A DNA stretch of 64,000 nt, taken from positions 4,402,001 through 4,466,000 of the forward strand of contig NZ_JACHMS010000001.1 in NCBI RefSeq assembly GCF_014205055.1, in the 5' to 3' direction. Source of the stretch: Streptomyces luteogriseus. GTDB lineage: Bacteria > Actinomycetota > Actinomycetes > Streptomycetales > Streptomycetaceae. The translations under genes and the position numbers were made by a program. Below are positions 8,620-16,852 of the stretch, piece after piece. The notes below the pieces were generated by a model. That model was not told where the DNA came from, did no database searches, and saw only the letters and a list, made by a program, of their open reading frames with translations. Numbering within the stretch: the stretch's first letter is position 1; every line of letters begins with the position of its first letter.

Positions 8620-9084
8620 ATGAGCATCTGGTGGTCACTCCATCTGCGGCGCGAAGCTGCGAGCGTGCCGCTCGCCCGCCGTCTGCTGATCGGCACGATG
8701 GAGACCGCGGGCGTCGACCCCGACATCTCCTACGACCTCTCCGTCGCCCTCAGCGAGGCGTGCGCGAACGCCGTGGAGCACGGCGGGGACATGGAGTGCG
8801 GTCCCGGCTCGGAGGCGTATCGGGTCACCGCGTATCTCGACGGCGAGAAGTGCCGGATCGAGGTCGCCGACGCGGGCCCGGGGTTCCCCGCGGCGTCCGC
8901 CGGCCGGCCCCGCCCGCCGATCCGCCCCGCGCACTACGACGCGGAGAACGGCCGGGGGCTGTGCCTCATCGAGGAGCTCGCCGACCACGTCCACATCGGC
9001 AACAAGCCGGGCCGGGGCGGAGCCGTGGTGAGCTTCGACAAGGTCCTGAAGTGGCGCTCCGGCGCACCGCTGATGGCGGTCTGA
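8620..9084 (+). CDS. Anti-sigma-factor type ATP-binding protein (RsbW-like)
   Basis: A 154-residue single-domain HATPase of the anti-sigma/serine kinase type. The GHKL boxes are intact: the N box ALSEACANAVEHG (about residues 44-55), the G1 box EVADAGPGF (Asp84) and the G2 region ENGRGLCLIEELADHV (about 109-124), followed by GGAVVSFDKVL. Such proteins bind and often phosphorylate anti-sigma antagonists, or directly hold sigma factors; no partner gene is adjacent, which is usual for the many copies in Streptomyces. A good ribosome site (AGGAGG) precedes the ATG at 8620. It is divergent from the copper operon and is followed by a parS site. Confidence 0.9.
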   Translation: MSIWWSLHLRREAASVPLARRLLIGTMETAGVDPDISYDLSVALSEACANAVEHGGDMECGPGSEAYRVTAYLDGEKCRIEVADAGPGFPAASAGRPRPPIRPAHYDAENGRGLCLIEELADHVHIGNKPGRGGAVVSFDKVLKWRSGAPLMAV

Positions 9085-9095
9085 CCTCCCCTGTG

Positions 9096-9123
9096 GGGCG
9101 GTGTTTCACGTGAAACACCGCCC
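9096..9123. other. parS: parS centromere site within a 28-bp perfect palindrome
   Basis: The 16-mer TGTTTCACGTGAAACA at 9102-9117 is the exact consensus ParB-binding site. Flanking bases extend the palindrome to 28 bp (9096-9123) with arms GGGCGG and CCGCCC. A second half-site, CGTGAAACACCGCC, follows at 9135-9148. In Streptomyces the parS sites cluster within a few hundred kb of oriC and load ParB for chromosome segregation during sporulation. Confidence 0.96.
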
Positions 9124-9156
9124 GCGGCCGACCGCGTGAAACACCGCCGGTGAGTC

Positions 9157-9224
9157 GCCGTGCGGATCCCCGCCGGTGACCGGCCGTGCGGATCCCCGCC
9201 CGACCGGCCGTGTGGATCCCCGCC
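9157..9224. repeat. Three short direct repeats next to parS
   Basis: GCCGTGCGGATCCCCGCC occurs at 9157-9174 and 9183-9200, and with one change (GCCGTGTGGATCCCCGCC) at 9207-9224. The copies are 26 and 24 bp apart. They fill the space between the parS palindrome and the end of the glycyl-tRNA synthetase gene. No function is known. Confidence 0.8.
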
Positions 9225-9242
9225 CCCGACCGGGCGGACGCC

Positions 9243-12236
9243 CTACAGCGCGCCCCAGTCCAGCGTCGTACGTGCCAGCCCCGCCACCTCCGTCAGCAGC
9301 GCGAGCCGTGCCGCCCGGACCGCAGGGTCGGGGTCCATCACCAGCACCTCGTCGAAGAACACGCCGATCGCGTCGACCAGCGGGGCGGAGACCTCGATCA
9401 GCGCGCCCAGATCGTCCTCGCGGCCCTGCAACGCCTGGCGCACGGCCTGCGCGCTCTCGACCAGACGCAGTTCGGCGGGAGCGGTCAGCAGCGACACGTC
9501 CGCCGCCTCGACACCGCCCTCGGGCAGGATGCGCACCACCCGCTGGAACGCGGCAGCGAGCGCCTCGAACGCCTCGCTCCCGACATGCCGCTCCAGTGTG
9601 GCCAGCGTGTGATCGCCATGGGCGGGCCGGTCGGCCCAGACCAGGACGGCCTGGACGAGCCGGTGCTCGTGCCCGGCGTCCGTGAGCTGCTGCTCATAGC
9701 GACGGGTGATGAGCTCGGCGGCCTCGGCGACCCGCTCGGCGGGCACCTCGACGCCCTGCGCGGCATACCGTACGGCCGCCGCGCGCAGCCCCTCGCTCAC
9801 CCGCACCCCGGCCACGGCGGGCAGACTTCGCAGCACGTTGAGCAGCCCGATCGCGGCCCGGCGCACCCCGTAGGGGTCGGAGCTCCCGGTGGGTGCGGCG
9901 CCGATCAGGAACATGCCCGTCACCAGGTCGAACCGGTCGGCCAGGGACAGCACGGCCCCCGCGTCCCCGGCGGGCAGGGCGCCACCGGCGGACCGGGGCA
10001 GCTCCATCTCGGCCAGCGCCCGGGCGACCTCCGGTGACTCGCCGGCCCGGCGGGCGTACTCCTCCGCCATGACCCCGGCCAGACCGGAGAACTCGATCAC
10101 CATCTGCGAGGCCAGGTCGAATTTGGCCAGTGCACCGGCCCGCCGCACGACCTCCACCGACTCCTCCGGGAGCCCGGCCCGCCCGGCCAGGTCCTGGGCG
10201 AGGGAGGCGAGCCGGACGGCTCGGTCGGCGACCGTGCCCAGCCTGTCCTCGAAGGTCAGCTTGTCCAGCCGCCGCCGGAACTCCTCCGGCGCCACCTTCA
10301 GGTCCGCCCGCCAGAAGAACGCGGCGTCCTCGTAACGGGCCCGCAGTACCGCCTCGTTGCCCGCCCGCACCACGTCGTCGTCGCACAGGGCGTTGGCGAA
10401 GGTCACGAAGTGCGGCATGAGCCGCTCGCCGTCCAGCACCGGCAGATAGCGCTGGTGCTTGCGCATCACGGTGGTCAGGACGCTCGCGGGCAGTTCGAGG
10501 TAGCGCTCGTCGAACGACCCCCGCACGGCGTACGGGAACTCCAGGATGTCGGTGATCTCGTCGATCAGCCCGGCCTGGCCCGCCACGTCGATGCGCCCGC
10601 CCACCTCGGCGGCGGCCTCCAGTGCCCCGCGCACGACCGCACCGCGCCGGGCGTCCCGGTCGAGCAGGATGCCGTGCATGTGCAGGAAGTGCGGGTAACC
10701 CTCGGCGGAGGTCACCCGTACCTCCGGGTAGGGGGCCTGCCGCTGCACCCGCGTGGTGTCGCCGGCGGACAGCGAGGAGACCACCACCGGCAGGGGAGTA
10801 CGGCCCAGCAGCGCGAGCAGCCAGCGCACGGGACGCGAGAACGACAGCCCCGGATCGCTCCAGCGCATGTTGCGCCCGGCCCGCAGCCCGGAGACCACCT
10901 CGGCGAGCAGATCGCTGAGCACCTCGACGGCCGGGCGGCCCTCCTCGTGCCGGGTCAGGGCCACGTACTCGACCCCGTTGACGTCGACGATCCGCACGTC
11001 CGTCGGTTCGGCGCCCTGGCTGCGGGCGAAGCCCAGCAACGCGGGGGTGGGAGCGCCGTCCTTGAAGGCGGCGGCGACCTTGGGCCCGCGCACGGTCTTC
11101 ATGGTGTCCCGCTCACGCGGCTGCACACCGTCGACGGTGATCACGATCCGGCGCGGGGTGGCGAGCACGTTGATCGCGCCGTGCCCCAGCCGGGTCGCGG
11201 CGAGCTTGGCGGTGACCGACTCGCGCACCGCCTCGGTGGTCGCGGGGACATCGGCGTAGGGCAGCTCCTCCACACCGATCTCGAAGAGCAGTGTCTCGAC
11301 GCCGGGCACCTTGGGCAGGGTGGCCCGCTCGGCCGGAGCGGGCGCCGCCGCCAGCCCGAGCGGATGCTCCAGCGCGGCCCGCCGCCGCTCCCACAGCTTG
11401 GCCGTCTCGTGTGTCAGGCCGCGCATCAGCGAGAACGCCTTGGCCCGCTCGGTGGTGCTGATCGCACCGCGCGCGTCGAGCACGTTGAAGGTGTGGCTGC
11501 ACTTCAGCACGTAGGTGTACGCGGGGACCGGCAGCTCCAGGTCCAGCAGACGCCGGGCCTCGGCCGCGTACGACTCGAACAGCCGGTGGTTGGTGTCGAT
11601 GTCGGCGTCGTCGAGGTAGTAGCGGCTCATCTCGTACTCGTTCTGCCCGAACACCTCGCCGTAGGTGATGCCCGGCGCGTACGCGATGTCCTTGAAGTGG
11701 GACACGCCCTGAAGGTTCATCAGGATGCGTTCGAGCCCGTACGTGATCTCCACCGACACCGGGTCCAGGGCGACACCGCCGACCTGCTGGAAGTACGTGA
11801 ACTGCGTGATCTCCATGCCGTCCAGCCAGACCTCCCAGCCCAGCCCCCAGGCACCGAGGGCGGGCGAGGCCCAGTTGTCCTCGACGAACCGCACGTCGTG
11901 TGCGTTCAGGTCGACGCCCAGGGCGCGGAGGCTGCCCAGGTAGAGCTCCTGCGGGTTGCCCGGGTCGGGCTTGAGGATCACCTGGAACTGGGTGTGGGTC
12001 TGGAGCCGGTTGGGGTTCTCGCCGTAGCGCGAGTCGTCGGGCCGCACGCTCGGCTCCACGTAGGCGACGCTCCACGGCTCGGGTCCGAGCACCCGCAGCG
12101 CCGTGGCCGGGTTGGCCGTACCGGCTCCGACCTCGGTGTTCAGCGGCTGCGTGATCATGCAGCCGTTGTCGCTCCAGTACTTCTGGAGGGTGAGGATGGC
12201 GTCCTGCATGGTCAGCGCCGTCTGAGCGTTCTTCAT
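9243..12236 (-). CDS. glyQS: Glycyl-tRNA synthetase, fused alpha-beta (bacterial type)
   Basis: Attaches glycine to tRNA-Gly. The 997-residue product fuses the two subunits of the bacterial heterotetrameric enzyme: alpha (about residues 1-300; MQDAILTLQKYWSDNGCMITQP, EVGAGTANPATALRVLGPEPW, GWEVWLDGMEITQFTYFQQ, GLERILMNLQG) and beta (about 325-997; TLLFEIGVEELPYADVPATTEAV, LATPRRIVITVDGVQP, DPGLSFSRPVRWLLALLG, VLTTVMRKHQRYLPV). The ATG at 12236 (MKNAQTALTM) gives the shortest lead to the alpha core; an upstream TTG at 12296 is possible and no start has a strong ribosome site. Most Streptomyces use a shorter, unrelated-subtype GlyRS of about 460 residues, so this may be a second copy. Fused GlyQS is otherwise known from chlamydiae and some other bacteria. 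Confidence 0.95.
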   Translation of the reverse strand: MKNAQTALTMQDAILTLQKYWSDNGCMITQPLNTEVGAGTANPATALRVLGPEPWSVAYVEPSVRPDDSRYGENPNRLQTHTQFQVILKPDPGNPQELYLGSLRALGVDLNAHDVRFVEDNWASPALGAWGLGWEVWLDGMEITQFTYFQQVGGVALDPVSVEITYGLERILMNLQGVSHFKDIAYAPGITYGEVFGQNEYEMSRYYLDDADIDTNHRLFESYAAEARRLLDLELPVPAYTYVLKCSHTFNVLDARGAISTTERAKAFSLMRGLTHETAKLWERRRAALEHPLGLAAAPAPAERATLPKVPGVETLLFEIGVEELPYADVPATTEAVRESVTAKLAATRLGHGAINVLATPRRIVITVDGVQPRERDTMKTVRGPKVAAAFKDGAPTPALLGFARSQGAEPTDVRIVDVNGVEYVALTRHEEGRPAVEVLSDLLAEVVSGLRAGRNMRWSDPGLSFSRPVRWLLALLGRTPLPVVVSSLSAGDTTRVQRQAPYPEVRVTSAEGYPHFLHMHGILLDRDARRGAVVRGALEAAAEVGGRIDVAGQAGLIDEITDILEFPYAVRGSFDERYLELPASVLTTVMRKHQRYLPVLDGERLMPHFVTFANALCDDDVVRAGNEAVLRARYEDAAFFWRADLKVAPEEFRRRLDKLTFEDRLGTVADRAVRLASLAQDLAGRAGLPEESVEVVRRAGALAKFDLASQMVIEFSGLAGVMAEEYARRAGESPEVARALAEMELPRSAGGALPAGDAGAVLSLADRFDLVTGMFLIGAAPTGSSDPYGVRRAAIGLLNVLRSLPAVAGVRVSEGLRAAAVRYAAQGVEVPAERVAEAAELITRRYEQQLTDAGHEHRLVQAVLVWADRPAHGDHTLATLERHVGSEAFEALAAAFQRVVRILPEGGVEAADVSLLTAPAELRLVESAQAVRQALQGREDDLGALIEVSAPLVDAIGVFFDEVLVMDPDPAVRAARLALLTEVAGLARTTLDWGAL

Positions 12237-12321
12237 AATGATCGCGCCTGTTCCCCGAGTCGGACCGGCAAGGTCGGCCATGATCTCATACGTCAACTAC
12301 CGCTGACCTGCTGTTTCTTGA

Positions 12322-12333
12322 CCGACCGGTCGG
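12322..12333. promoter_or_regulatory. Palindrome in the glyQS/mdcB-like divergent region
   Basis: CCGACCGGTCGG is a perfect 12-bp palindrome in the 178-bp region between two divergent genes. It resembles operators of TetR-type repressors. No regulator gene adjoins, so the assignment is tentative. No T-box specifier or antiterminator sequence was found on the glyQS side. Confidence 0.4.
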
Positions 12334-12414
12334 ACACCCCTGGCCGGGTTTCACAGTGGGCCCACAGCCGGGCCCCATGCCCCTCATGAGTGGCGCCCCT
12401 ACATTCACGGTCCC

Positions 12415-13245
12415 ATGACGGGAACGCAGCACAGCGACGACCGTGAGGACGAGGCGCTCGCCCGGTCCGCCGTGGACGCCCTGGTCGGCCAGCTGGCCCT
12501 GGCACCCAAGCCGGGCCTGCCCGACCCGCGCGACCTGACGGCCCGGACCACCCGCCGCGACCACAGCGCCCTGCGCTGGTCGGCCCGGGCACTGCTCCCC
12601 GGCCTCACGGCGATGGCCGCCACGGCCCGCCGCACGGGCGAGCCCAGTGCCCGCCTCAGAACGGACCTGGGCGCGATCGGCCGCTCCACGGAACACACGG
12701 TGGCGTTGACGGGCGGCGGCCACCGAGGCGCCCTGTGGACACTCGGCCTGCTGGTGGCGGCGGTCGCACTGCGACCGGAAGCCAGACCGGCCGGCATCAC
12801 CACCCTGGCCGGACAGCTGGCCGCCCACCCGGACCGCCGAGCCCCGCGCCGCCCCTCGCGCGGCTCCACGATGTCGGCCCGCTACGGCGCGGCCGGCGCG
12901 CGGGGAGAGGCCAGGGCCGGCTTCCCCCACGTCCGCCGCGCCCTGACCGCCCTCACCACGGCCCGCAGCCAGGGCGCCACCGAGCCCCAGGCCCGCCTGG
13001 ACGCCCTGCTCACGGTGATGTCCACGCTCCAGGACACGGAGCTGCTCTACACGGCGGGGCCGATGGGCCTGCGGCAGGTCCAGGCGGGAGCGCGCGGTGT
13101 GCTGGAGGCGGGCGGTACGTCGACGGAGCGGGGCGCGGCAGCGCTGACAGCCCTGGACACGAACCTGGCGTCCCACGCATGGGCCCCCAGGGGCAGCGGG
13201 GCGCTCCTCACCGGCGCCCTGTTCTTGGACGCCCTGATTTCTTAG
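12415..13245 (+). CDS. Triphosphoribosyl-dephospho-CoA synthase family protein (MdcB/CitG-like)
   Basis: Members join ATP to dephospho-CoA to make the prosthetic-group precursor of malonate decarboxylase or citrate lyase acyl carrier proteins. The 276-residue product shows the family pattern: AVDALVGQLALAPKPGLPDPRD near the N-terminus, TGGGHRGALWTLGLLVAAVAL around residue 100, the SARYGAAGARGEARAGFPHV segment and LQDTELLYTAGPMGL near residue 205. No malonate decarboxylase or citrate lyase genes are next to it, which leaves the target carrier protein unknown. It is divergent from glyQS and followed by a widespread Streptomyces intergenic repeat. Confidence 0.85.
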   Translation: MTGTQHSDDREDEALARSAVDALVGQLALAPKPGLPDPRDLTARTTRRDHSALRWSARALLPGLTAMAATARRTGEPSARLRTDLGAIGRSTEHTVALTGGGHRGALWTLGLLVAAVALRPEARPAGITTLAGQLAAHPDRRAPRRPSRGSTMSARYGAAGARGEARAGFPHVRRALTALTTARSQGATEPQARLDALLTVMSTLQDTELLYTAGPMGLRQVQAGARGVLEAGGTSTERGAAALTALDTNLASHAWAPRGSGALLTGALFLDALIS

Positions 13246-13273
13246 GGGCGCGGAGAACTGCGCGACGAGCCAC
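13244..13273 (+). repeat. Streptomyces intergenic repeat (GGGGCGCGGAGAACTGCGCGA type)
   Basis: The sequence AGGGGCGCGGAGAACTGCGC and its continuation GACGAGCCAC overlap the stop codon of the MdcB-like gene and fill the short gap to the convergent pepP gene. From general knowledge, close variants of this sequence are found between genes throughout Streptomyces chromosomes. GCGC/GCGC pairing gives a small hairpin, so a role in transcript ends is possible. Confidence 0.6.
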
Positions 13274-13293
13274 AGATCACCCGCACCCGAAAC

Positions 13294-14751
13294 TCAGCCC
13301 TTGAGCGACGCCATCCACGCCTCGACCTCATCCGACCGGCGAGGCAACGCCGCACTCAGATTCCGGTTCCCGTCCTCCGTCACGAGGATGTCGTCCTCGA
13401 TCCGCACCCCGACGCCCCGGTACTCCTCGGGAACGGTGAGGTCATCGGCCTGGAAGTACAGCCCGGGCTCCACGGTCAGGCACATCCCCGGCTCGAGGAC
13501 ACCGTCCACATACGCCTCGACCCGCGCGGCAGCGCAGTCGTGCACGTCCATGCCGAGCATGTGCCCGGTCCCGTGCAGCGTCCAGCGCCGCTGCAGCCCG
13601 AGCTCCAGCACCCGCTCCACCGGGCCCTCGACGAGCCCCCACTCGACCAGCTTCTCGGCCAGCACCCGCTGCGCGGCGTCGTGGAAGTCGCGGTACTTCG
13701 CGCCGGGCTTCACGGCCGCGATCCCGGCCTCCTGCGCCTCGTACACGGCGTCGTAGATCTTGCGCTGAAGATCGCTGAACCGTCCGTTGATCGGCAGCGT
13801 GCGCGTCACGTCGGCCGTGTAATACGTGTGCGTCTCCACGCCCGCGTCGAGCAGCAGCAGCTCGCCGGAGCGGACCGCTCCGTCGTTGCGCACCCAGTGC
13901 AGCGTGCAGGCGTGCGGCCCGGCCGCGGCGATCGTGCCGTAGCCGACGTCGTTGCCCTCCACGCGCGCGCGGAGGAAGAACGTGCCCTCGATGTACCGCT
14001 CGGAGGTCGCCTCGGCCTTGTCGAGGACCTTCACCACGTCCTCGAAGCCGCGCACGGTCGAGTCGACCGCCTTCTGCAGCTCGCCGATCTCGAAGTCGTC
14101 CTTGACCAGGCGCGCCTCGGAGAGGAAGACCCGAAGCTCCTCGTCGCGCTCGGCGGTGACCTTGTCGGTCAGGGCCGCCTCGATGCCGGCGTCGTAGCCG
14201 CGCACGACCCGTACCGGCCCGGTGGCCTCGCGCAGGGCACCGGCCAGCTCGCGCACGTCGGAGGCGGGGATGCCGTACAGCGTCCCGGCCTCGGTGAGGG
14301 AGTGCCGGCGGCCGACCCACAGCTCGCCCTGGCCGTCCAGCCAGAACTCGCCGTTCTCCCGGTCGGAACGCGGCAGGAGGTAGATCGTCGCCTCGTGGCC
14401 CTCGCCCTGGGGCTCCAGGACCAGGACGCCGTCCTCCGTCTGGTTGCCGGTGAGGTAGGCGTACTCGACGGAGGCGCGGAAGGCGTACTCGGTGTCGTTC
14501 GAGCGGGTCTTCAGGTTGCCCGCGGGGATCACCAGACGCTCACCCGGGAAGCGCGCGGAGAGCGCGGCCCGGCGGGCGGCGGTCTCGGCGGCCTGGGGGA
14601 CGGGCTCGAGGTCGCGCAGCTCGGTGTCGGCCCAACCGCTCTTCATGTTCTCGGCAAGCTCGTCGGACACGCCCGGGTACAGTCCGTTCTTCCGCTGCTT
14701 GATCGGCTCTTCGCTCTCGTCCGGGGTCTCCGGGATGAGCTCCTCGGCCAC
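13294..14751 (-). CDS. pepP: Xaa-Pro aminopeptidase (aminopeptidase P)
   Basis: Dimanganese peptidase that removes N-terminal residues before proline. About 485 residues: an N-terminal creatinase-like domain (to about 210; RLVIPAGNLKTRSNDTEYAF, SVEYAYLTGN) and a C-terminal pita-bread domain with the metal ligands in LLLDAGVETHTYYTADVTRT (two Asp), HGTGHMLGMDVHD (His), LTVEPGLYF (Glu) and GVGVRIEDDILV (Glu). The GTG at 14751 is chosen because a strong AGGAGG ends 6 nt upstream; an ATG two codons earlier directly abuts that site. It is the second gene after the phosphatase on the minus strand. Confidence 0.95.
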   Translation of the reverse strand: MAEELIPETPDESEEPIKQRKNGLYPGVSDELAENMKSGWADTELRDLEPVPQAAETAARRAALSARFPGERLVIPAGNLKTRSNDTEYAFRASVEYAYLTGNQTEDGVLVLEPQGEGHEATIYLLPRSDRENGEFWLDGQGELWVGRRHSLTEAGTLYGIPASDVRELAGALREATGPVRVVRGYDAGIEAALTDKVTAERDEELRVFLSEARLVKDDFEIGELQKAVDSTVRGFEDVVKVLDKAEATSERYIEGTFFLRARVEGNDVGYGTIAAAGPHACTLHWVRNDGAVRSGELLLLDAGVETHTYYTADVTRTLPINGRFSDLQRKIYDAVYEAQEAGIAAVKPGAKYRDFHDAAQRVLAEKLVEWGLVEGPVERVLELGLQRRWTLHGTGHMLGMDVHDCAAARVEAYVDGVLEPGMCLTVEPGLYFQADDLTVPEEYRGVGVRIEDDILVTEDGNRNLSAALPRRSDEVEAWMASLKG

Positions 14752-14833
14752 GGTCATCCTCCTCGATACGGCACTGGACCGTCCTCCACTGTACGGCGGC
14801 GCGGAAGCGGCCTCAGGGCGATGACGAGGAGCG

Positions 14834-16348
14834 TTACTCGAACCGCACCGCAAGCAGGACGACGTCCTCCGCGCCCTCCGCCGCGTCCAGCCCGTCCGGC
14901 AGCACGCTCCGCAGGACGTGGTCGGCGATCGCGCCGGGGTCGCCGCGCAGGGCCCGGGGCACTGAGGCCGCCGCCGCGTGCAGCCGGGCGAAGGCGCGGT
15001 CGGTGGCCTCGCCGGTACGGTGCAGCAGCCCATCGGTGTACAGCAGAACCGTCTCTCCGGGTTCGGCGAGGATCTCCACGCTGGGCGCCTCCCAGCAGGC
15101 GAGCATGCCCAGCGGGGCCGAGACGGACGTCTCGACGAACTCGGTGCGGCGCTGTCCGATCAGCAGCGGCGGGCTGTGCCCGGCACCGGCCAGCGTGATC
15201 TTGCGTGCGGCCGGTTCGCAGTAGCCGAACAGGGCGGTGGCCGAGCGGGCCGGCTCGGTCAGCCGCAGCAGCAGTTCGAGGTCGGACAGGACGGCGACCG
15301 GGTCCTCCCCCTCCATCACGGCGTACGCGCGCAGCGACGCCCGCAGGCGTCCCATCGCGGCGACCGCGCTGGGACCCGAGCCGGTGACGGATCCCACGGC
15401 GAGGCCGAGGGCGGCCTCGGGCAGCGGCAGCGCGTCGTACCAGTCGCCGCCGCCGCGCGGGCCGGTGCGGTGCCGGGCGGCGAGCTGGACGCCGGCGACC
15501 CGGGGCAGCCGCGCGGGCAGCAGCTCGTCGGACATCGTGGTCATGGACGTGCGCGTGCGTTCCAGTTCGAGGAGCCGGGCCAGGTGCTCGGCGGCGTACC
15601 GCGCGTAGAGGCCGGCGAGGTGGCGCTGCCGCTCGCCCGGTTCGGCGGGCTCGTCGTAGAGCCAGACGGCGGCGCCGAGGCGGCCGGCGGCGTCGGCGGT
15701 CAGGGGGAGGGCGTAGCTGGCGGCGTAGCCGAGGCGGACCGCGACCTCGCGGTGGCGGGGGTCGAGCCCCTCCTCCGCGAACAGGTCGGGCACGGCGATG
15801 CCGCCCTCGCCGCTCTGCAGCCCTTCGAGGATCCGGCCGTAGGACAGGGCGCTGCGGGGCACCGTCTCGATGTGGCCGAGATCGGCGCGGGCGAGGCCCA
15901 GGCCGAGGGTGGTGTCCGGGCCGAGTCCGTCGCCCGGTTCCAGGACGACGAGGCCGCGCCGGGCGCCCACCAGGGCGGCGCCGGCCCGCAGCAGTTCCTG
16001 GAGCGCCTCGTCGAGCGTGGCCGTGCGGGCCAGGCGTTCGGTGAGTTCGTGCAGGGTGGTGAGGTCGGAGACCCAGCCGGCGAGACGGTCCTGGAGCACC
16101 GCACCGGGAGGGGCCGGGGGAGGTACGGGGGCGGCCGCGGGCGAACCCGCCGCCACGGGCGCGACAGTGTGTGCGGGTGCCGGAACCGTTGAATCGATTC
16201 CAGCCACTTTCGGAGGGTGCGGAGCGTTCATGGCGTCCGGCCTTCCAACCGGTACGTACTGCTCAAAAGCATCGCAAACCCCCATGTCATTCTGCGTCGC
16301 TAGCAGTGTCTCCACATGTACACGCACTCGTGAGGAGATGTCCAGCAT
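14834..16348 (-). CDS. GAF domain PP2C-type serine phosphatase (SpoIIE family)
   Basis: A signalling phosphatase likely to act on anti-anti-sigma factors. The 504-residue product has an N-terminal low-complexity lead (to about residue 110, with a Pro/Ala-rich run), a GAF domain (about 115-280; LTTLHELTERLARTATLDEALQELL) and a C-terminal PP2C domain (about 300-504). Phosphatase motifs seen: GGGDWYDALPLPEAALGLAVGSVTGSG (first metal Asp), AGAGHSPPLL, VLLYTDGLLHR (Asp) and GAEDVVLLAVRF (Asp). The ATG at 16348 (MLDISSRVRVHVE) has AGGA 4 nt upstream; later starts such as MNAPHPPK are possible. It reads away from a 500-bp gene-free region shared with the Prim-Pol-like gene. Confidence 0.9.
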   Translation of the reverse strand: MLDISSRVRVHVETLLATQNDMGVCDAFEQYVPVGRPDAMNAPHPPKVAGIDSTVPAPAHTVAPVAAGSPAAAPVPPPAPPGAVLQDRLAGWVSDLTTLHELTERLARTATLDEALQELLRAGAALVGARRGLVVLEPGDGLGPDTTLGLGLARADLGHIETVPRSALSYGRILEGLQSGEGGIAVPDLFAEEGLDPRHREVAVRLGYAASYALPLTADAAGRLGAAVWLYDEPAEPGERQRHLAGLYARYAAEHLARLLELERTRTSMTTMSDELLPARLPRVAGVQLAARHRTGPRGGGDWYDALPLPEAALGLAVGSVTGSGPSAVAAMGRLRASLRAYAVMEGEDPVAVLSDLELLLRLTEPARSATALFGYCEPAARKITLAGAGHSPPLLIGQRRTEFVETSVSAPLGMLACWEAPSVEILAEPGETVLLYTDGLLHRTGEATDRAFARLHAAAASVPRALRGDPGAIADHVLRSVLPDGLDAAEGAEDVVLLAVRFE

Positions 16349-16852
16349 TGTCCTGCTGGGATATCTGGTGTCCATGAGGGCCGAGAGAACAACTCCCCTT
16401 CCTCTTGCGGAAATGCAAAGTTGGCTTAAAACTGCCTCAGGGGACGGCTTATTGCGGTCGACTGGGCTTGCTCGACGGAGCGTCACAACGGTCGTGATGG
16501 GTACGTACTCGGTAAAGGCCAGGGGTGGTTGGGAACCACCCGGAACCTGGTGAGGGAACCGGGCGTCCTATCCACCGACGACCGTGCCCCATCCTCCCGT
16601 GGCGGAGGCGGAGAGAAATACGCGCGACGGCAAACGCCATACTTCGCCACCCCTACGCCACGCCCGTGCTTTCGACAGACGCAGTATGGGCGGGACGGCC
16701 GCGGAGGCAGCCCGAAGCACCACCCACAGGGGTTCCCCTTGCTTCAAGCAGGGGTGTGATGCGCCAACAGGTACGCACAGTGAAGTGATCGACACATGAT
16801 GTGATGTGGACCACGGTGTTGCCAGGCGTGCAACGGAAAGGAACGAGCGCTC
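16349..16852. promoter_or_regulatory. Gene-free divergent region with a hairpin at 16523-16541
   Basis: About 500 bp lie between the divergently read phosphatase and Prim-Pol-like genes. Near its middle is a perfect 8-bp inverted repeat, GGGTGGTT (16523-16530), GGG loop, AACCACCC (16534-16541), without a T run, so an operator fits better than a terminator. A second, bulged repeat (CCCCTTGCTTCAAGCAGGGG) lies at 16736-16755. GTTGC and GCAAC arms also flank 16830, just ahead of the Prim-Pol-like start. No convincing coding sequence was found. Confidence 0.5.

Noticed and set aside
12237..12414. T-box leader for glyQS
   Set aside because: No specifier loop or conserved antiterminator box is present on the minus strand in the 178-bp gap.
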